Shown: positions 24,591-34,387 of the stretch, piece after piece
How the letters are laid out: every line of letters starts with the position of its first letter
Position numbering within the stretch: position 1 is the stretch's first letter
Assembly: GCF_965208925.1 (NCBI RefSeq)
Contig: NZ_OZ242364.1
Span: 1,116,001-1,180,000 of the forward strand
DNA length: 64,000 nucleotides
Reading direction: 5' to 3'
DNA from: Poriferisodalis sp965208925
GTDB lineage: Bacteria > Actinomycetota > Acidimicrobiia > Acidimicrobiales > Poriferisodalaceae
Position numbers and translations under genes: made by a program
The notes under the pieces: generated by a model
What the model was told of the DNA's origin: nothing
Seen by the model: the letters and a program-made list of their open reading frames with translations, nothing else
Database searches by the model: none

Positions 24591-27194
24591 CTATGCCGTC
24601 GAGCTCACCTCGCCCGCAGGGTTTTCGCGGGGCTCGCTGCCGGAATTGTCGCGCTCTGGAATGTCCGGAAGCTCCACCAGCGCGATGGCCACGACAGCCT
24701 CGTCGTCGTCGAGCGCCATGGCTCGCACGCCAGTCGCGAGGCGACCCTGTTGGGAAATCTCACTCACCGGCGTTCGGATCAACACGCCGCTGGACGACAC
24801 CAACAGCACCTCATCGTCGGCGTCGACGAGACGGCCCCCCACTATGTGGGCTTCGGCATCAGGCAACTTGACGGCAATCACGCCGAGGCCGCCGCGACCC
24901 TTGCGTGGAAACTCGTTGGCCGCCGTGCGCTTTGCGGCTCCGGTGCTGGTCACCACCAAGAGGTCGCGGGCATCTTCGGGGTCCAATACGTCGGCCGAAG
25001 CCACCACGTCGCCCTCGCGCAACCGCATGGCCCGCACGCCGGCTGCGTTGCGGCCCATCGACCGGACGTCATCTTCAGCGAACCGCATGGCTTGGCCCGC
25101 TCGCGACACCACCAACACGTCGTCATTGCCGGATGTCTCGAGCACGCGCACGAGCTCGTCACCTTCACGCAGGCTCAGTGCGATCAAGCCATTGGCGCGG
25201 ATGTTCTCGTACGCGCTCAACGGTGTCTTCTTCGCTTGACCGCGACGAGTCACAAACATCAGGTACCGATCCGACGGGAATTCCCGCGCTTCCACGACAG
25301 CCTCGACTCGTTCGTCAGCCGCGAGCTGTAGCAGGTTCACCAGCGCCGTGCCCCGGGCTGTGCGGTTGGTGAGAGGTACCTCGTAGGCCTTCAACCGGTG
25401 CACCCGGCCACGGTTGGTGAAACACAGCAGCCAGGCATGCGCTGTGGTCAGCAGGACGCGGACCACGACGTCGTCGTCCTTCAGCCGGGCGCCCTGCACC
25501 CCGCGGCCGCCCCGTCCCTGGGTGCGGAACATGTCCGGCGACGTCGCCTTCACGTATCCCTCACGCGTCAGCGTCACCACCAACGGCTCGTCCTCGATGA
25601 GATCCTCTGCGTCCATCTCGCCAGGATCGGTGACGATCTCGGTGCGGCGAGGCGTGTGATGCTCGTCGCGCAACGCGCTCAGCTCGTCGATGATCACCTG
25701 TCGCAGCCGCTCGTCCGAGCCCAAGATCGCTTCCAGCCCAGCAATCGTCTCGGTCAACTCGGCCAGCTCGGCGCTCAGCCGCGCGCGGCCCAGCCGGGTC
25801 AGGCGGCTCAGCTGCATGTCAAGGATGTGATTGGCCTGCTCGGCGCTGAACGACATCGGCTCGTCGCAGAGCGCCGCGAGTGCCGCGGCCCGATCGTCGC
25901 TGGCGCGTATCAGGGCAATGATCTCGTCGATCAGGTCGAGCGCGCGCAGCAGGCCCTGCACGATGTGTGCTCTCGCCCTGGCTTCGTCCAGCCGGTGCTG
26001 GCTGCGCCGCGTCACCACCTCGATCTGGTGGTCGACATACGCGACCAGGGCTTCCCTGAGATTGAGCGTGCGGGGCACCCCGTCGACCAGCGCCACCATG
26101 TTCACGGCAAAGCTGGACTGCAGCGGCGTGTGCTTCCACAGGTTGTTCAGCACCACGTTCGCCGGCGCCGACGGTCGCAGCTCGATGACGAACCGCATCT
26201 CACCCCGTGCGGACTCGTTGCGCAGCGCAGTGACGCCTTCGATGACCTTGCGGTTCACCGCATCGGCGATCTTGCGCTCGATGTTCTCGATGGAGGTCTG
26301 GTACGGGATCTCGGTGACCACGATGCTCGGCCGCTTGCCGTTCTCGATGATCTCGGCTCGGGCCCGCAGCTTCACTGAGCCGCGTCCGGTTGCCATGGCT
26401 TCACGGGCGCCGGCTCGGCCGAGCATCCGCCCGCCAGTCGGGAAGTCGGGCCCGTGCACGAACTCCATCAATTCCTCAACGGAGGCCTCGGGACTCCCGA
26501 TGAGGTGAATCGTGGCGTCGATGATCTCGCCGAGGTTGTGCGTGGGGATGTTGGTGGCCATGCCCACCGCGATGCCTTGGCTGCCATTGACGAGCAGGTT
26601 CGGGAACCGCGACGGCATCACCATCGGTTCGGTGCGGGAGCCGTCGAAGTTCGCAGCGAAGTCCACCGTCTGCTCATCGATGCTCTCGGCCATGGTCATG
26701 GCCAGGTCGGTCAGGCGGCACTCGGTATAGCGGTAGGCAGCAGGCGGGTCCGACGGCGAGCCGAAGTTGCCATGCGGATCGATCAAGGTGTTGGCCAAGC
26801 TGAACGACTGACCCATCCGCACGAGCGCGTCGTAGATCGATCCGTCGCCGTGAGGGTGGTAGTTGGCGATGACATCGCCGACCACCGTGGCGCATTTCTT
26901 GTGGGGCCGGTCCGGCCGCAGACCGGTGTCGAACATCGACCACAGGATCCGGCGGTGCACCGGCTTCAGGCCGTCACGCGCATCGGGCAGCGCCCGCGAG
27001 GTGATGACCGACATGGCGTAATCCAGGAACGACTGCTCCATCTCGGTCTGGATCTCGACGTCCACAATGCCGATGCCGCCGGCTGCAAGCGAGCCGTCGC
27101 TGCCGATGCCGCCGGCTGCAAGCGAGCCGTCGCTGCCGATGGCGCCGCTCTCGTCAGGCGAGCCAGGGCTGGTGTCGGGTTCGCCGTCGCTCAT
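24591..27194 (-). CDS. gyrA: DNA gyrase subunit A
   Basis: An 867-residue type II topoisomerase subunit that cuts and rejoins DNA. The catalytic tyrosine is in AAYRYTECRL. The quinolone region reads HPHGDGSIYDALVRM, so the residue matching E. coli Ser83 (M. tuberculosis Ala90) is Gly. The GyrA box GRGGRGVQGARL and six C-terminal beta-pinwheel blades are present. Start ATG 27194, 34 bp after gyrB. The first 37 residues form a Gly/Ser/Asp-rich extension with a duplicated 11-residue unit GSDGSLAAGGI, not usual in the family. Confidence 0.98.
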   Translation of the reverse strand: MSDGEPDTSPGSPDESGAIGSDGSLAAGGIGSDGSLAAGGIGIVDVEIQTEMEQSFLDYAMSVITSRALPDARDGLKPVHRRILWSMFDTGLRPDRPHKKCATVVGDVIANYHPHGDGSIYDALVRMGQSFSLANTLIDPHGNFGSPSDPPAAYRYTECRLTDLAMTMAESIDEQTVDFAANFDGSRTEPMVMPSRFPNLLVNGSQGIAVGMATNIPTHNLGEIIDATIHLIGSPEASVEELMEFVHGPDFPTGGRMLGRAGAREAMATGRGSVKLRARAEIIENGKRPSIVVTEIPYQTSIENIERKIADAVNRKVIEGVTALRNESARGEMRFVIELRPSAPANVVLNNLWKHTPLQSSFAVNMVALVDGVPRTLNLREALVAYVDHQIEVVTRRSQHRLDEARARAHIVQGLLRALDLIDEIIALIRASDDRAAALAALCDEPMSFSAEQANHILDMQLSRLTRLGRARLSAELAELTETIAGLEAILGSDERLRQVIIDELSALRDEHHTPRRTEIVTDPGEMDAEDLIEDEPLVVTLTREGYVKATSPDMFRTQGRGGRGVQGARLKDDDVVVRVLLTTAHAWLLCFTNRGRVHRLKAYEVPLTNRTARGTALVNLLQLAADERVEAVVEAREFPSDRYLMFVTRRGQAKKTPLSAYENIRANGLIALSLREGDELVRVLETSGNDDVLVVSRAGQAMRFAEDDVRSMGRNAAGVRAMRLREGDVVASADVLDPEDARDLLVVTSTGAAKRTAANEFPRKGRGGLGVIAVKLPDAEAHIVGGRLVDADDEVLLVSSSGVLIRTPVSEISQQGRLATGVRAMALDDDEAVVAIALVELPDIPERDNSGSEPRENPAGEVSSTA
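27070..27135. repeat. 33-bp tandem duplication in the gyrA 5' end
   Basis: Two identical 33-bp units at 27070-27102 and 27103-27135, with a partial third unit (CCGATGGCGCC) following. In frame they encode the repeated 11-residue segment of the GyrA N-terminal extension. Confidence 0.9.
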
Positions 27195-27228
27195 GGCGCT
27201 TCCAGCCGGATCCGTCTGCCTGCCACGA

Positions 27229-29235
27229 TCAGACGTCGAGGAAGCGAACGTCGCTGGCGTTGTCCTGGATGAAGCCCCGGCGGGCATCCACGTCGTCGCC
27301 CATGAGGACGCTGAAGATGCGGTCAGCTGTGACGGCCTCTTCGAGTGAGACGCGCAGCAAGGTCCGGCTGGCTGGGTCCATGGTGGTGTCCCACAGCTCC
27401 TGGGCATCCATCTCGCCGAGACCCTTGAGGCGTTGGAACTCGTTGCGGTGGTTGGGCCGGTCCGACAGGAAGGCGTCCTTGGCCCGGTCGTCCTTGAGAT
27501 ACACCGTCTCGGTGCCGACCTTGGTGGAGTACAGCGGCGGCTGGGCGATGTACACATAGCCGCCCGAGAGCAGCTTGCGCATCCGATGAAAGAAGAACGT
27601 CAGCAGCAGCGTCCGGATATGGCTGCCGTCGACATCGGCATCGCACAGCAGGATCACCTTGTGGTAGCGGATCTTGGTGTCGTCGAAACCGTTCTCGCCG
27701 GTCGCGCCATCGACGCCGGCACCGATCGCTGAGATCAGCGCGCTGATCTCGTTGTTGTCAAAGATGCGCTCGGGACGGCTTCGCTGAACGTTGAGGATCT
27801 TTCCCCGGATCGGCAAGATCGCCATAGTCGCGGGGTCGCGCGCTTCCTTGGCCGATCCCCCGGCCGAGTCGCCCTCCACGATGTACAACTCGGCCTCTTC
27901 AGGGTCGCCTGAGGAGCAGTCGGTGAGCTTGCCAGGCAGGCCGACACCCCCCAGGGCCGACTTGCGCACTGTATTGCGCGCCTTCTGCGCGGCGATGCGT
28001 GCCCGGCGAGCATCGATGGCCTTGCCGGTCACCAGCTTGGCCTCGGTCGGATGTTCTTCGAGCCATTCGCTGAGCCCGCTGTAGGCGGCCTTCTGAACGA
28101 GGCTGCGCATAGCGGTGTTGCCCAGCTTTGCCTTGGTCTGACCTTCGAACTGCGGTGCTTCCAAGCGAACGCTCACCACCGCGGTGAGGCCCTCGCGGAT
28201 GTCATCGCCCTGAAGGTTGTCGTCGTCGGGGCGCAGCATCTTGCGATCACGGGCGTAGTTGTTCATCGCGGACGTCAGCGCCGAGCGGAAACCCTCGGCA
28301 TGCATGCCGCCCTCGACCGTGTTGATGCCGTTGGCGAAGCTGTGAATGCCATCGGTGTTGAAGCCGGTGTTCCACTGGAAGGCGATCTCCACCTCGTCGC
28401 CGTCTTCGGCTGCCGAGAGGAATCCAACCTCGTCGAACAGCGCTTCGGACGACTCATTGAGATGGCGGACGAAGTCGCGGATGCCGCCTGGGTAGCAATA
28501 CTCGTGGCGGACTGGTTCGGGTCGCCGCTCGTCGGTGAAGCCGATGCAGAGGCCGGCGTTGAGAAACGCCATCATCTGCAGCCGCTCGGTCAGGGTCTGG
28601 GCCCGGAATTCGACGTGATCGAACACCGTCGAATCGGGTTTGAACGTGATGGTGGTGCCGGTGCTGCCCTCAGGCGACGGACCGATGTCGGTCAGCTCGC
28701 CGACCGGCTCGCCTCCATCGCGGAACTGCAGCTTCCAGCGCCGGCCATCCCGATCGATGACGGCTTCCAGTTCGGAGGACAGGGCGTTCACCACGGACAC
28801 GCCGACGCCGTGCAGCCCGCCCGACACCTTGTACCCGGTGCCGCCGAACTTGCCGCCGGCGTGCAGCACCGTCAGGACCACCTCGGCGGCCGACTTCTCG
28901 GGATACTGCGGATGAGCCTCGACGGGGATGCCGCGACCATTGTCGGTGACGCTGCACGTGCCGTCTGCTCGCAGGGTGACTTCGATGGAGCTGCAGTGCC
29001 CTGCCATTGCCTCGTCGACGGCGTTGTCCACCACCTCGTAGACGAGATGGTGAAGACCTCCGGGGCCGGTCGAGCCGATGAACATCCCAGGACGTTCACG
29101 GACCGGCTCGAGACCCTCGAGCACCGTGATCGCATCGGCGTTGTAGTCGCCGGCAACGATGTCGTCAGCGCCGCCTGCACCCACCATGCCGTCGCCGGTG
29201 CGTGCCGACGCGGGTGCCAGGGTCGTGTCGGTCAC
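27229..29235 (-). CDS. gyrB: DNA gyrase subunit B
   Basis: A 668-residue ATPase subunit of gyrase. It has the GHKL ATPase motifs EVVDNAVDEAMAG, TDNGRGIPV and GGLHGVGVSVVNALS, then the Toprim residues EGDSAGGSAKEARD and DADVDGSHIRTLLL. The C-terminus MDPASRTLLRV, then GDDVDARRGFI, is standard. Start ATG 29235, after which about 30 residues of linker precede the ATPase. It is upstream of gyrA in the same direction. Confidence 0.98.
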   Translation of the reverse strand: MTDTTLAPASARTGDGMVGAGGADDIVAGDYNADAITVLEGLEPVRERPGMFIGSTGPGGLHHLVYEVVDNAVDEAMAGHCSSIEVTLRADGTCSVTDNGRGIPVEAHPQYPEKSAAEVVLTVLHAGGKFGGTGYKVSGGLHGVGVSVVNALSSELEAVIDRDGRRWKLQFRDGGEPVGELTDIGPSPEGSTGTTITFKPDSTVFDHVEFRAQTLTERLQMMAFLNAGLCIGFTDERRPEPVRHEYCYPGGIRDFVRHLNESSEALFDEVGFLSAAEDGDEVEIAFQWNTGFNTDGIHSFANGINTVEGGMHAEGFRSALTSAMNNYARDRKMLRPDDDNLQGDDIREGLTAVVSVRLEAPQFEGQTKAKLGNTAMRSLVQKAAYSGLSEWLEEHPTEAKLVTGKAIDARRARIAAQKARNTVRKSALGGVGLPGKLTDCSSGDPEEAELYIVEGDSAGGSAKEARDPATMAILPIRGKILNVQRSRPERIFDNNEISALISAIGAGVDGATGENGFDDTKIRYHKVILLCDADVDGSHIRTLLLTFFFHRMRKLLSGGYVYIAQPPLYSTKVGTETVYLKDDRAKDAFLSDRPNHRNEFQRLKGLGEMDAQELWDTTMDPASRTLLRVSLEEAVTADRIFSVLMGDDVDARRGFIQDNASDVRFLDV

Positions 29236-29310
29236 AGTGCGGCCAGTCTACCGGACGGGGGGCGATTCTCGGTGAAGGAGCACCCGATTCAGTACCAGTA
29301 AACCCGCAGG

Positions 29311-29649
29311 TCAGAGACGTTTTTTGTGTCCAGCTCCAGGATGGACACGGAGGTGCAGCTCAGAGATCGCAACCGCTCCCGATTCGGCGTTCAGCGCGGC
29401 CAGAATCCGGTTCGAGTGGTAGCGCAATTCGGTCGCCCAGGCGGGATCGTCGACAACGACCGTCAACCGGCCAGCTTCGAGCCGTTCGGGCTGCGCGTGC
29501 ACCGCGATGGCCTCGCCGACGGCCTCGGTCCAGCGCTCGTTGAGGTCGATCGCGCGGCCCCGCGAACCGAAACCGGCAGTAACCGCCTTGAGCGAATCGC
29601 CGATCGACCGCGGCTCACGGCCGCCTGTTGCGCGACGGCGTTTCTTCAT
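29311..29649 (-). CDS. DciA-like DUF721 protein
   Basis: A 112-residue basic protein with the DUF721 core LNERWTEAVGEAIAVHAQPERLEAGRLTVVVDDPAWATELRY. DciA proteins load or assist the replicative helicase where DnaC/DnaI are absent, and a DnaB gene is at 56431. Its ATG (29649) overlaps the recF stop as ATGA, so it is translationally coupled, in the same position as the Mycobacterium gene after recF. Confidence 0.9.
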   Translation of the reverse strand: MKKRRRATGGREPRSIGDSLKAVTAGFGSRGRAIDLNERWTEAVGEAIAVHAQPERLEAGRLTVVVDDPAWATELRYHSNRILAALNAESGAVAISELHLRVHPGAGHKKRL

Positions 29650-30728
29650 CCTGAGATCACCTCGCCGTCGCGGATCTGGACATGGCTGTGGGCTTCGATT
29701 CCGGAAGGAACGTGACCAGTGGCCGAGGTGACCACAGTCTGCGCGGCAGGCAGGCAAGCGACGAGACGTCGGGCCCGGCCTTCGTCAAGTTCGGAGAACA
29801 CGTCATCCAACAGCACAACCGGCTCGATCCCGCTGGTCTGCGCTGCATACCGGTGCTGGGCCAACCGCAGCGCCAAGGCAATGCTGCGCTGCTCCCCTTG
29901 CGAGGCGTGAGTGCGTGCCGGCAGGCCGTCCAGGCAGATCGTCATGTCGTCGCGGTGCGGGCCCACGGTGGTGGTGCCGCGCCGCAAGTCGTCCGGGCGG
30001 GCCTGCGCCAGTGAGGTCGCGAGGCCGCTGTCGCGCCACTCAGCCGCGTAGGACAGTCTCAGACTCGCATCGCATCCGGCGAGCTGGCAGTACGCGTCCT
30101 GGGCCGGAGATGCCAACGCTGTGCACAGCGCGTCGCGCCGTTGCGCGATGGCCTCGCCGACGTCCGCGAGCTGCGCATCCCAGACATCAAGCGTTGCGAG
30201 GGCCTCGTCGTCGGCGCGATGACCGGTCTGCTTCAGGAGGTTGTTGCGCTGCCGCAGCACCCGCTCGAAATCGAGCCGCTTTGCCCGGTATTCACGGTCA
30301 GTACTGGTCAGAACATTGTCGAGCAGCTCACGCCGCACTGAAGGTCCGCCCGCAGCGATCGACAGGTCGGCCGGGCAGAACACCACTGTGCTGACCACAT
30401 CGGCGAGGTCGCGCAATGACCGGACCCGCTGCCCGTTCACCTGCGCCCGCGATCTGCCGGCCGCTGCGATCTCCATCTCCACCAGGCGCGTCCGGCGCTC
30501 TCGCCGGATCTCAGCACGCACGAAGGCCTGATCGCAGCCGGAACGCACCAGCGTCTCCGCACTCGCCCCGCGGAACGAACCCGAGCCATCCAGCAGTGCG
30601 ATGGCTTCCAGCAGATTGGTCTTGCCGTGTCCGTTGGGCCCGACTACGAGCGTCCGCTCTGCGTCGAGCGGCAGCTTGGTGGACCGGTGGTTCCGGAAAT
30701 TCTCGATGCTCAGCCAAGCAATGATCAC
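29646..30728 (-). CDS. recF: DNA replication and repair protein RecF
   Basis: SMC-like ATPase of 360 residues that helps load RecA at gaps. Walker A GPNGHGKT is at residues 30-37. The signature sequence GEQRSIALALRLA and Walker B VVLLDDVFSELD are in the C-terminal half. Start GTG 30728 overlaps the dnaN stop (GTGA). It is part of the dnaA-dnaN-recF-dciA chain. Confidence 0.97.
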   Translation of the reverse strand: MIIAWLSIENFRNHRSTKLPLDAERTLVVGPNGHGKTNLLEAIALLDGSGSFRGASAETLVRSGCDQAFVRAEIRRERRTRLVEMEIAAAGRSRAQVNGQRVRSLRDLADVVSTVVFCPADLSIAAGGPSVRRELLDNVLTSTDREYRAKRLDFERVLRQRNNLLKQTGHRADDEALATLDVWDAQLADVGEAIAQRRDALCTALASPAQDAYCQLAGCDASLRLSYAAEWRDSGLATSLAQARPDDLRRGTTTVGPHRDDMTICLDGLPARTHASQGEQRSIALALRLAQHRYAAQTSGIEPVVLLDDVFSELDEGRARRLVACLPAAQTVVTSATGHVPSGIEAHSHVQIRDGEVISG

Positions 30729-31834
30729 GACACCCGGACGGGCATCAGCAGATACAGGAATTCGCCCTGCCCGGGCGTCCGCAGCACAGCGGGCTTCAGG
30801 GCATCCAGACGCACCAGCTCGACAGTGTCGCCGCCAGCCGCGTCGAGCCCTTCGATGAGGTAGTCGGGATTGAAGGCAACAGTGGTCGGCTCTCCCTCGT
30901 AGCTGGCATCAACTTCCTCGCTCGCGCTGCCGACATCCTGACTGATGACCGTCAGTTCGATGCTGTCAGGACGCAGCTCCATTCGCAGCGGCGCATTGGT
31001 GTCACGGGCCAGCAGGCGCAGCCGGCGTGCTCCGTCAAGCAACGCAGCTCGGTCTACCTCCAGCCGGTTGTCGTGAGAATCGGGAATCAACGGCTCGTAG
31101 CTGGGGAAGTCACCCGCGATGAGACGGCACGTCACCTGGGCCGATTGAGCATCGTCACTGACTTCGAAGGAGACCTCCCGTTCTCCGAGCCGCATGGTCA
31201 CGTCTTTGCTGGAATCGAGGATGCGACCCAGTTCCTCCAGAGCCCGAGACGGCACCAGTACCTGCTGTCCTGGGTCGAGCACCTGAGCCTCGGGCAGGTC
31301 CCGCAGGGCGAGCCGGTACGAGTCGGTCGCCACCAGCCGCAATCCGTCGCCGCGAGCCGCCATGAGCACACCGGTCAGGATCGGCCGGGCATCATCCGAA
31401 CTTGCTGCGCGGACCACTTGGCGGAAGGCCTGTGCCAAGTCGCCAGCGGGCACCGTGACGTCGTCTCCCGTCGGTCGCGGAAGGGTGGGGAAATCGGCAG
31501 TCGGCAGCGTCCGCACGGAGAACTGCGCTCTCGCGCTGGTGATCTGGACTTCGTCATCGTGAACCTGAACATCCACTTCGCCCGGAGGCAACGCTCGAGC
31601 GATGTCGGTCAGCAGCCGGGCCGGCACCACGGCTTCGCCCTCCGCCTCCACTGCCGTACGCAGCTGCGTACGAACAGTGAGATCGAGGTCGGTGCCCGTG
31701 ACCGTCAGACCCTCACTGTCGGCTCGCAGGTGCAATCCAGTCAGCACGAACAAGCCGCCGCCGCGCACATTGACCCCCCGACTCGCCAAAGTCAGCTGGT
31801 CGACCAGTGCGTCTCGTTCAATGCGCAATTTCAC
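30725..31834 (-). CDS. dnaN: DNA polymerase III beta sliding clamp
   Basis: A 369-residue clamp with three beta-clamp domains, ending in the typical LMPVRVS tail. Start is GTG 31834 (VKLRIERDAL), 8 nt after AAGGAG. An ATG 24 nt upstream would put that ribosome site inside the gene and is less likely. It lies directly downstream of the dnaA-dnaN intergenic origin region. Confidence 0.97.
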   Translation of the reverse strand: MKLRIERDALVDQLTLASRGVNVRGGGLFVLTGLHLRADSEGLTVTGTDLDLTVRTQLRTAVEAEGEAVVPARLLTDIARALPPGEVDVQVHDDEVQITSARAQFSVRTLPTADFPTLPRPTGDDVTVPAGDLAQAFRQVVRAASSDDARPILTGVLMAARGDGLRLVATDSYRLALRDLPEAQVLDPGQQVLVPSRALEELGRILDSSKDVTMRLGEREVSFEVSDDAQSAQVTCRLIAGDFPSYEPLIPDSHDNRLEVDRAALLDGARRLRLLARDTNAPLRMELRPDSIELTVISQDVGSASEEVDASYEGEPTTVAFNPDYLIEGLDAAGGDTVELVRLDALKPAVLRTPGQGEFLYLLMPVRVS

Positions 31835-32158
31835 GGGCAGTTCTCCTTGGCCGTGCAAGACCGATGAGACAGATCATCCTCAATGAGAAGGTTGAGACTT
31901 ATTCGGTAGTGGTTGTAGGGGCTGTGAATTGTGGATATCCAGCCGTTGTCGCAGATCAGCGCCACGTGGCCTGTCAACAGTCTTGCCTGCGCGTCCACAG
32001 TTGCACCCTTCCTTTTCTTGCACGGCCGGCGCGATCGTGGAAAAGCACGACTTTTCCCGAGGTTTGTCGAGAACTTTTCCACTCATTGTCCACAGCGTGT
32101 GGAGACACCCTAGATCCAGTCACCGGCCCCGCAGCGGACAGCACCCGGCGGATCAGCC
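31835..32158. other. dnaA-dnaN intergenic region, probable oriC
   Basis: A 324-bp gap without a gene. DnaA-box matches: TTGTCCACA at 32086-32094 (plus strand, perfect to the mycobacterial form), ATATCCACA at 31930-31938 (minus strand, 8 of 9), and a weaker GCGTCCACA at 31991-31999. Two TTTTCCAC-like sites are near 32037-32045 and 32075-32083. The stretch 31878-31940 is relatively AT-rich and could be the unwinding element. This position is the origin in mycobacteria and streptomycetes. Confidence 0.8.
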
Positions 32159-33787
32159 TCAAGCAGCCCGAACGCGCGCTATCAGTTGAGCGACCTGGTC
32201 GTACACCTTGCGTTCAGCAGGCAGCAGGCTGTTGATTTTCTTGACGGCATGCATGACGGTCGTGTGATCTCGCCCGCCGAAGACACTGGCAATCGCCGGG
32301 TAACTCAGGTCGGTGAGTTCCCGCATGACGTACATGCTGATCTGGCGAGCGTTGACCAGGCCTTGCTGACGGCGCTGGCTGGTGAGCTCACTCACGTCGT
32401 AGCCGAACATGTCTGCGGTCATGTTCAGAATCCGGTCGGTAGTGATCGGCGTCTCCTGCGGCTCACGGACATCGCTCAGGATCTGCTGTGCCATCTCCAG
32501 CGTGACAGGATTCCTGGTGAGGCTGGCGTACGCCGTGACGCGCACCAGCGCGCCCTCGAGTTCGCGGATGTTGTTCGTGATGAGATGTGCGATGTGCTCG
32601 AGCACTTCATCGGGCACATGGCCGTGCTCAGTCTTCTTCCGCAAGATGGCCACTCGGGTTTCGAGATCGGGCGGCTGGATGTCAGTGATCAAGCCCCATT
32701 CGAATCGGCTGCGCAGGCGATCCGACAGAGTGGAGATACTGCGAGGCGGGCGGTCGGAAGAGATCACGATCTGGCGACCGGCGACATGCAACGAGTTGAA
32801 CGTGTGGAACAGTTCCTCCTGCAGGCCTTCCTTGCCCTCCATGAACTGAATGTCATCGAGCAGCAGCACATCGAGTTCGCGGTAGCGCCTCTTGAACGCC
32901 GGCGTCGTGTTCGTGCGGATGGCTTCGATGAACTCTGAGAGAAAGGTCTCCGTAGAGACGTATCGGACACGATGCCCCGGCAGGGTGGTGCCGAGGAAGT
33001 TCACAATGGCCTGCAGCAAGTGGGTCTTGCCGAGGCCGGTGCCGCCGTGAATGAACAGGGGGTTGTAGGCGATGCCGGGGGTCTCGGCAACTGCAAGTGC
33101 CGCCGCCTGCGCGAACCGGTTGCTGCTGCCAGTGACGAAACTCTCGAAGGTGTACCGGGGATTGGTGATGTCAACGCCCGGCACTCTGCGAGGCGTTGCG
33201 CTGGTATCTGACGCCGGCGTCTCGGTGACGGCGCTCTCGATTTCTGCCGGCGGGCGGGCGGAACCGGTCGCAGGGTGCCAGGTCTCGTCGTCGCCCGGGC
33301 TCGCAGCATCACCTTCGGGCGTCGCGTCCACGTCGTGCGGGTCTGCATCGGTGCCGTTGGCGCTGTCCAGATCGCCGAGCTCGGGACGGGTCTCGATCTC
33401 ATAGGTCTGGGGGCGTACGGGCAGTTGCTCGAAGGCGGCGTGAAGCATGGGGATGTACCGCCGCTGGATGCGATCTCGGATCATGTTGCTCGGCGCGATC
33501 AGCACGGCCAGTTCCGTGTCGATATGCAGTGCCTGCAAGTGGCGGAAGTAGCCCAGCCAGAGCGCGTCGGACACGGTCGCTCGCAGAATGTCACGGCACT
33601 GCGACCACAGCTCGTCGGTATTCGCGCGGGTGGTCTCGGGCGCTGCTGGTGCGGTACCGGAAGTCATATGAGCAGCCGGAGATGTATCCGAAGCCACATG
33701 AGCAGCCGTCAGGGAATCCTCCGAGTGCGAGATGTGGTGCTGATCCTCAGGTTCATGCGCTGTGGCACCTGCCTGCGGAGTACTCAC
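32159..33787 (-). CDS. dnaA: chromosomal replication initiator DnaA
   Basis: A 542-residue AAA+ initiator. Domain I starts at ELWSQCRDILRATVSDALW. A long acidic and low-complexity domain II follows. The AAA+ core has GGTGLGKTHLLQAI and LLLDDIQFMEGK, and domain IV carries the DnaA-box binding signature GGRDHTTVMHAVKKI. I start at GTG 33787 (VSTPQAGATA), with GAGG about 8 nt upstream on the minus strand. It points away from rpmH and towards dnaN. Confidence 0.97.
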   Translation of the reverse strand: MSTPQAGATAHEPEDQHHISHSEDSLTAAHVASDTSPAAHMTSGTAPAAPETTRANTDELWSQCRDILRATVSDALWLGYFRHLQALHIDTELAVLIAPSNMIRDRIQRRYIPMLHAAFEQLPVRPQTYEIETRPELGDLDSANGTDADPHDVDATPEGDAASPGDDETWHPATGSARPPAEIESAVTETPASDTSATPRRVPGVDITNPRYTFESFVTGSSNRFAQAAALAVAETPGIAYNPLFIHGGTGLGKTHLLQAIVNFLGTTLPGHRVRYVSTETFLSEFIEAIRTNTTPAFKRRYRELDVLLLDDIQFMEGKEGLQEELFHTFNSLHVAGRQIVISSDRPPRSISTLSDRLRSRFEWGLITDIQPPDLETRVAILRKKTEHGHVPDEVLEHIAHLITNNIRELEGALVRVTAYASLTRNPVTLEMAQQILSDVREPQETPITTDRILNMTADMFGYDVSELTSQRRQQGLVNARQISMYVMRELTDLSYPAIASVFGGRDHTTVMHAVKKINSLLPAERKVYDQVAQLIARVRAA

Positions 33788-34252
33788 CACGACAACCTCG
33801 TTCGCCTCTGTCCGTCGTGCACCCGGGGAACCTGTTGTTCGCCTGCGGGGCACCAAGCGGCATCCGGTGGTCGGAACCTATGGCCGCGTCGGTACTGCTG
33901 CAAGCGCGTCTTTGGGCGTCTGCACCCTGTGCGACTTGACGGGGGCTTGGCAGTTCAGCGACAGGTCCCTAACACCCGCATAACAAGGGGATGACATCGA
34001 AGTTTGCTGCTCTGGTGACGAGCGCTGTCGCCGGTGTCCGGCACGCCGGAGACGGCTCGGTGCGCGAGCGCCGGCCGTCGTCGCGCGCGCTCGGGCCGAC
34101 ACCGACGCGCGGAAGGCGTGCCTCACCGCGCATCGAAGGGGACCGGCACCCGTAGGCTGTCAGTGCTCTCGGGTCGACACCCGGGCACGCTCCGGCCGCC
34201 GCACCGCATTTCGCGGACCTGCCCGCGGCCTGAACTTCCAGGAGGCTGCAGC
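33788..34252. promoter_or_regulatory. dnaA-rpmH divergent promoter region (465 bp, no gene)
   Basis: No credible coding sequence and no clear DnaA box. A possible plus-strand promoter is TTGGCA (33947-33952), 17-nt spacer, TAACAC (33970-33975). A TAGGCT -10-like hexamer at 34153-34158 lies closer to rpmH but lacks a clear -35. These assignments are weak. Confidence 0.4.
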
Positions 34253-34387
34253 GTGAAGCGCACGTACCAACCCCATAACCGCAGACGGGCCCGCCGCCAC
34301 GGCTTCCGCCATCGCATGTCCACTCGTGCGGGCCGGGCGATCGTGAACGCTCGCCGACGCAAGGGCCGGCAACGGCTGAGCGCCTGA
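34253..34387 (+). CDS. rpmH: 50S ribosomal protein L34
   Basis: A 44-residue basic protein MKRTYQPHNRRRARRHGF with GRAIVNARRRKGRQRLSA, the complete L34. Start GTG 34253 is 7 nt downstream of AGGAGG. First gene of the rpmH-rnpA-yidD-yidC chain. Confidence 0.98.
   Translation: MKRTYQPHNRRRARRHGFRHRMSTRAGRAIVNARRRKGRQRLSA

Noticed and set aside
28051..29301. Long plus-strand frame opposite gyrB
   Set aside because: Antisense frame in high-GC coding DNA, with no family match, and gyrB is certain.
31991..31999. GCGTCCACA as a third oriC DnaA box
   Set aside because: Two mismatches at the left end; too weak to count as a site by itself, so only mentioned.
33947..33975. A firm sigma70 promoter for rpmH
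   Set aside because: The -10 hexamer TAACAC is weak and lies 278 bp from the gene; kept only as a low-confidence note in the intergenic entry.
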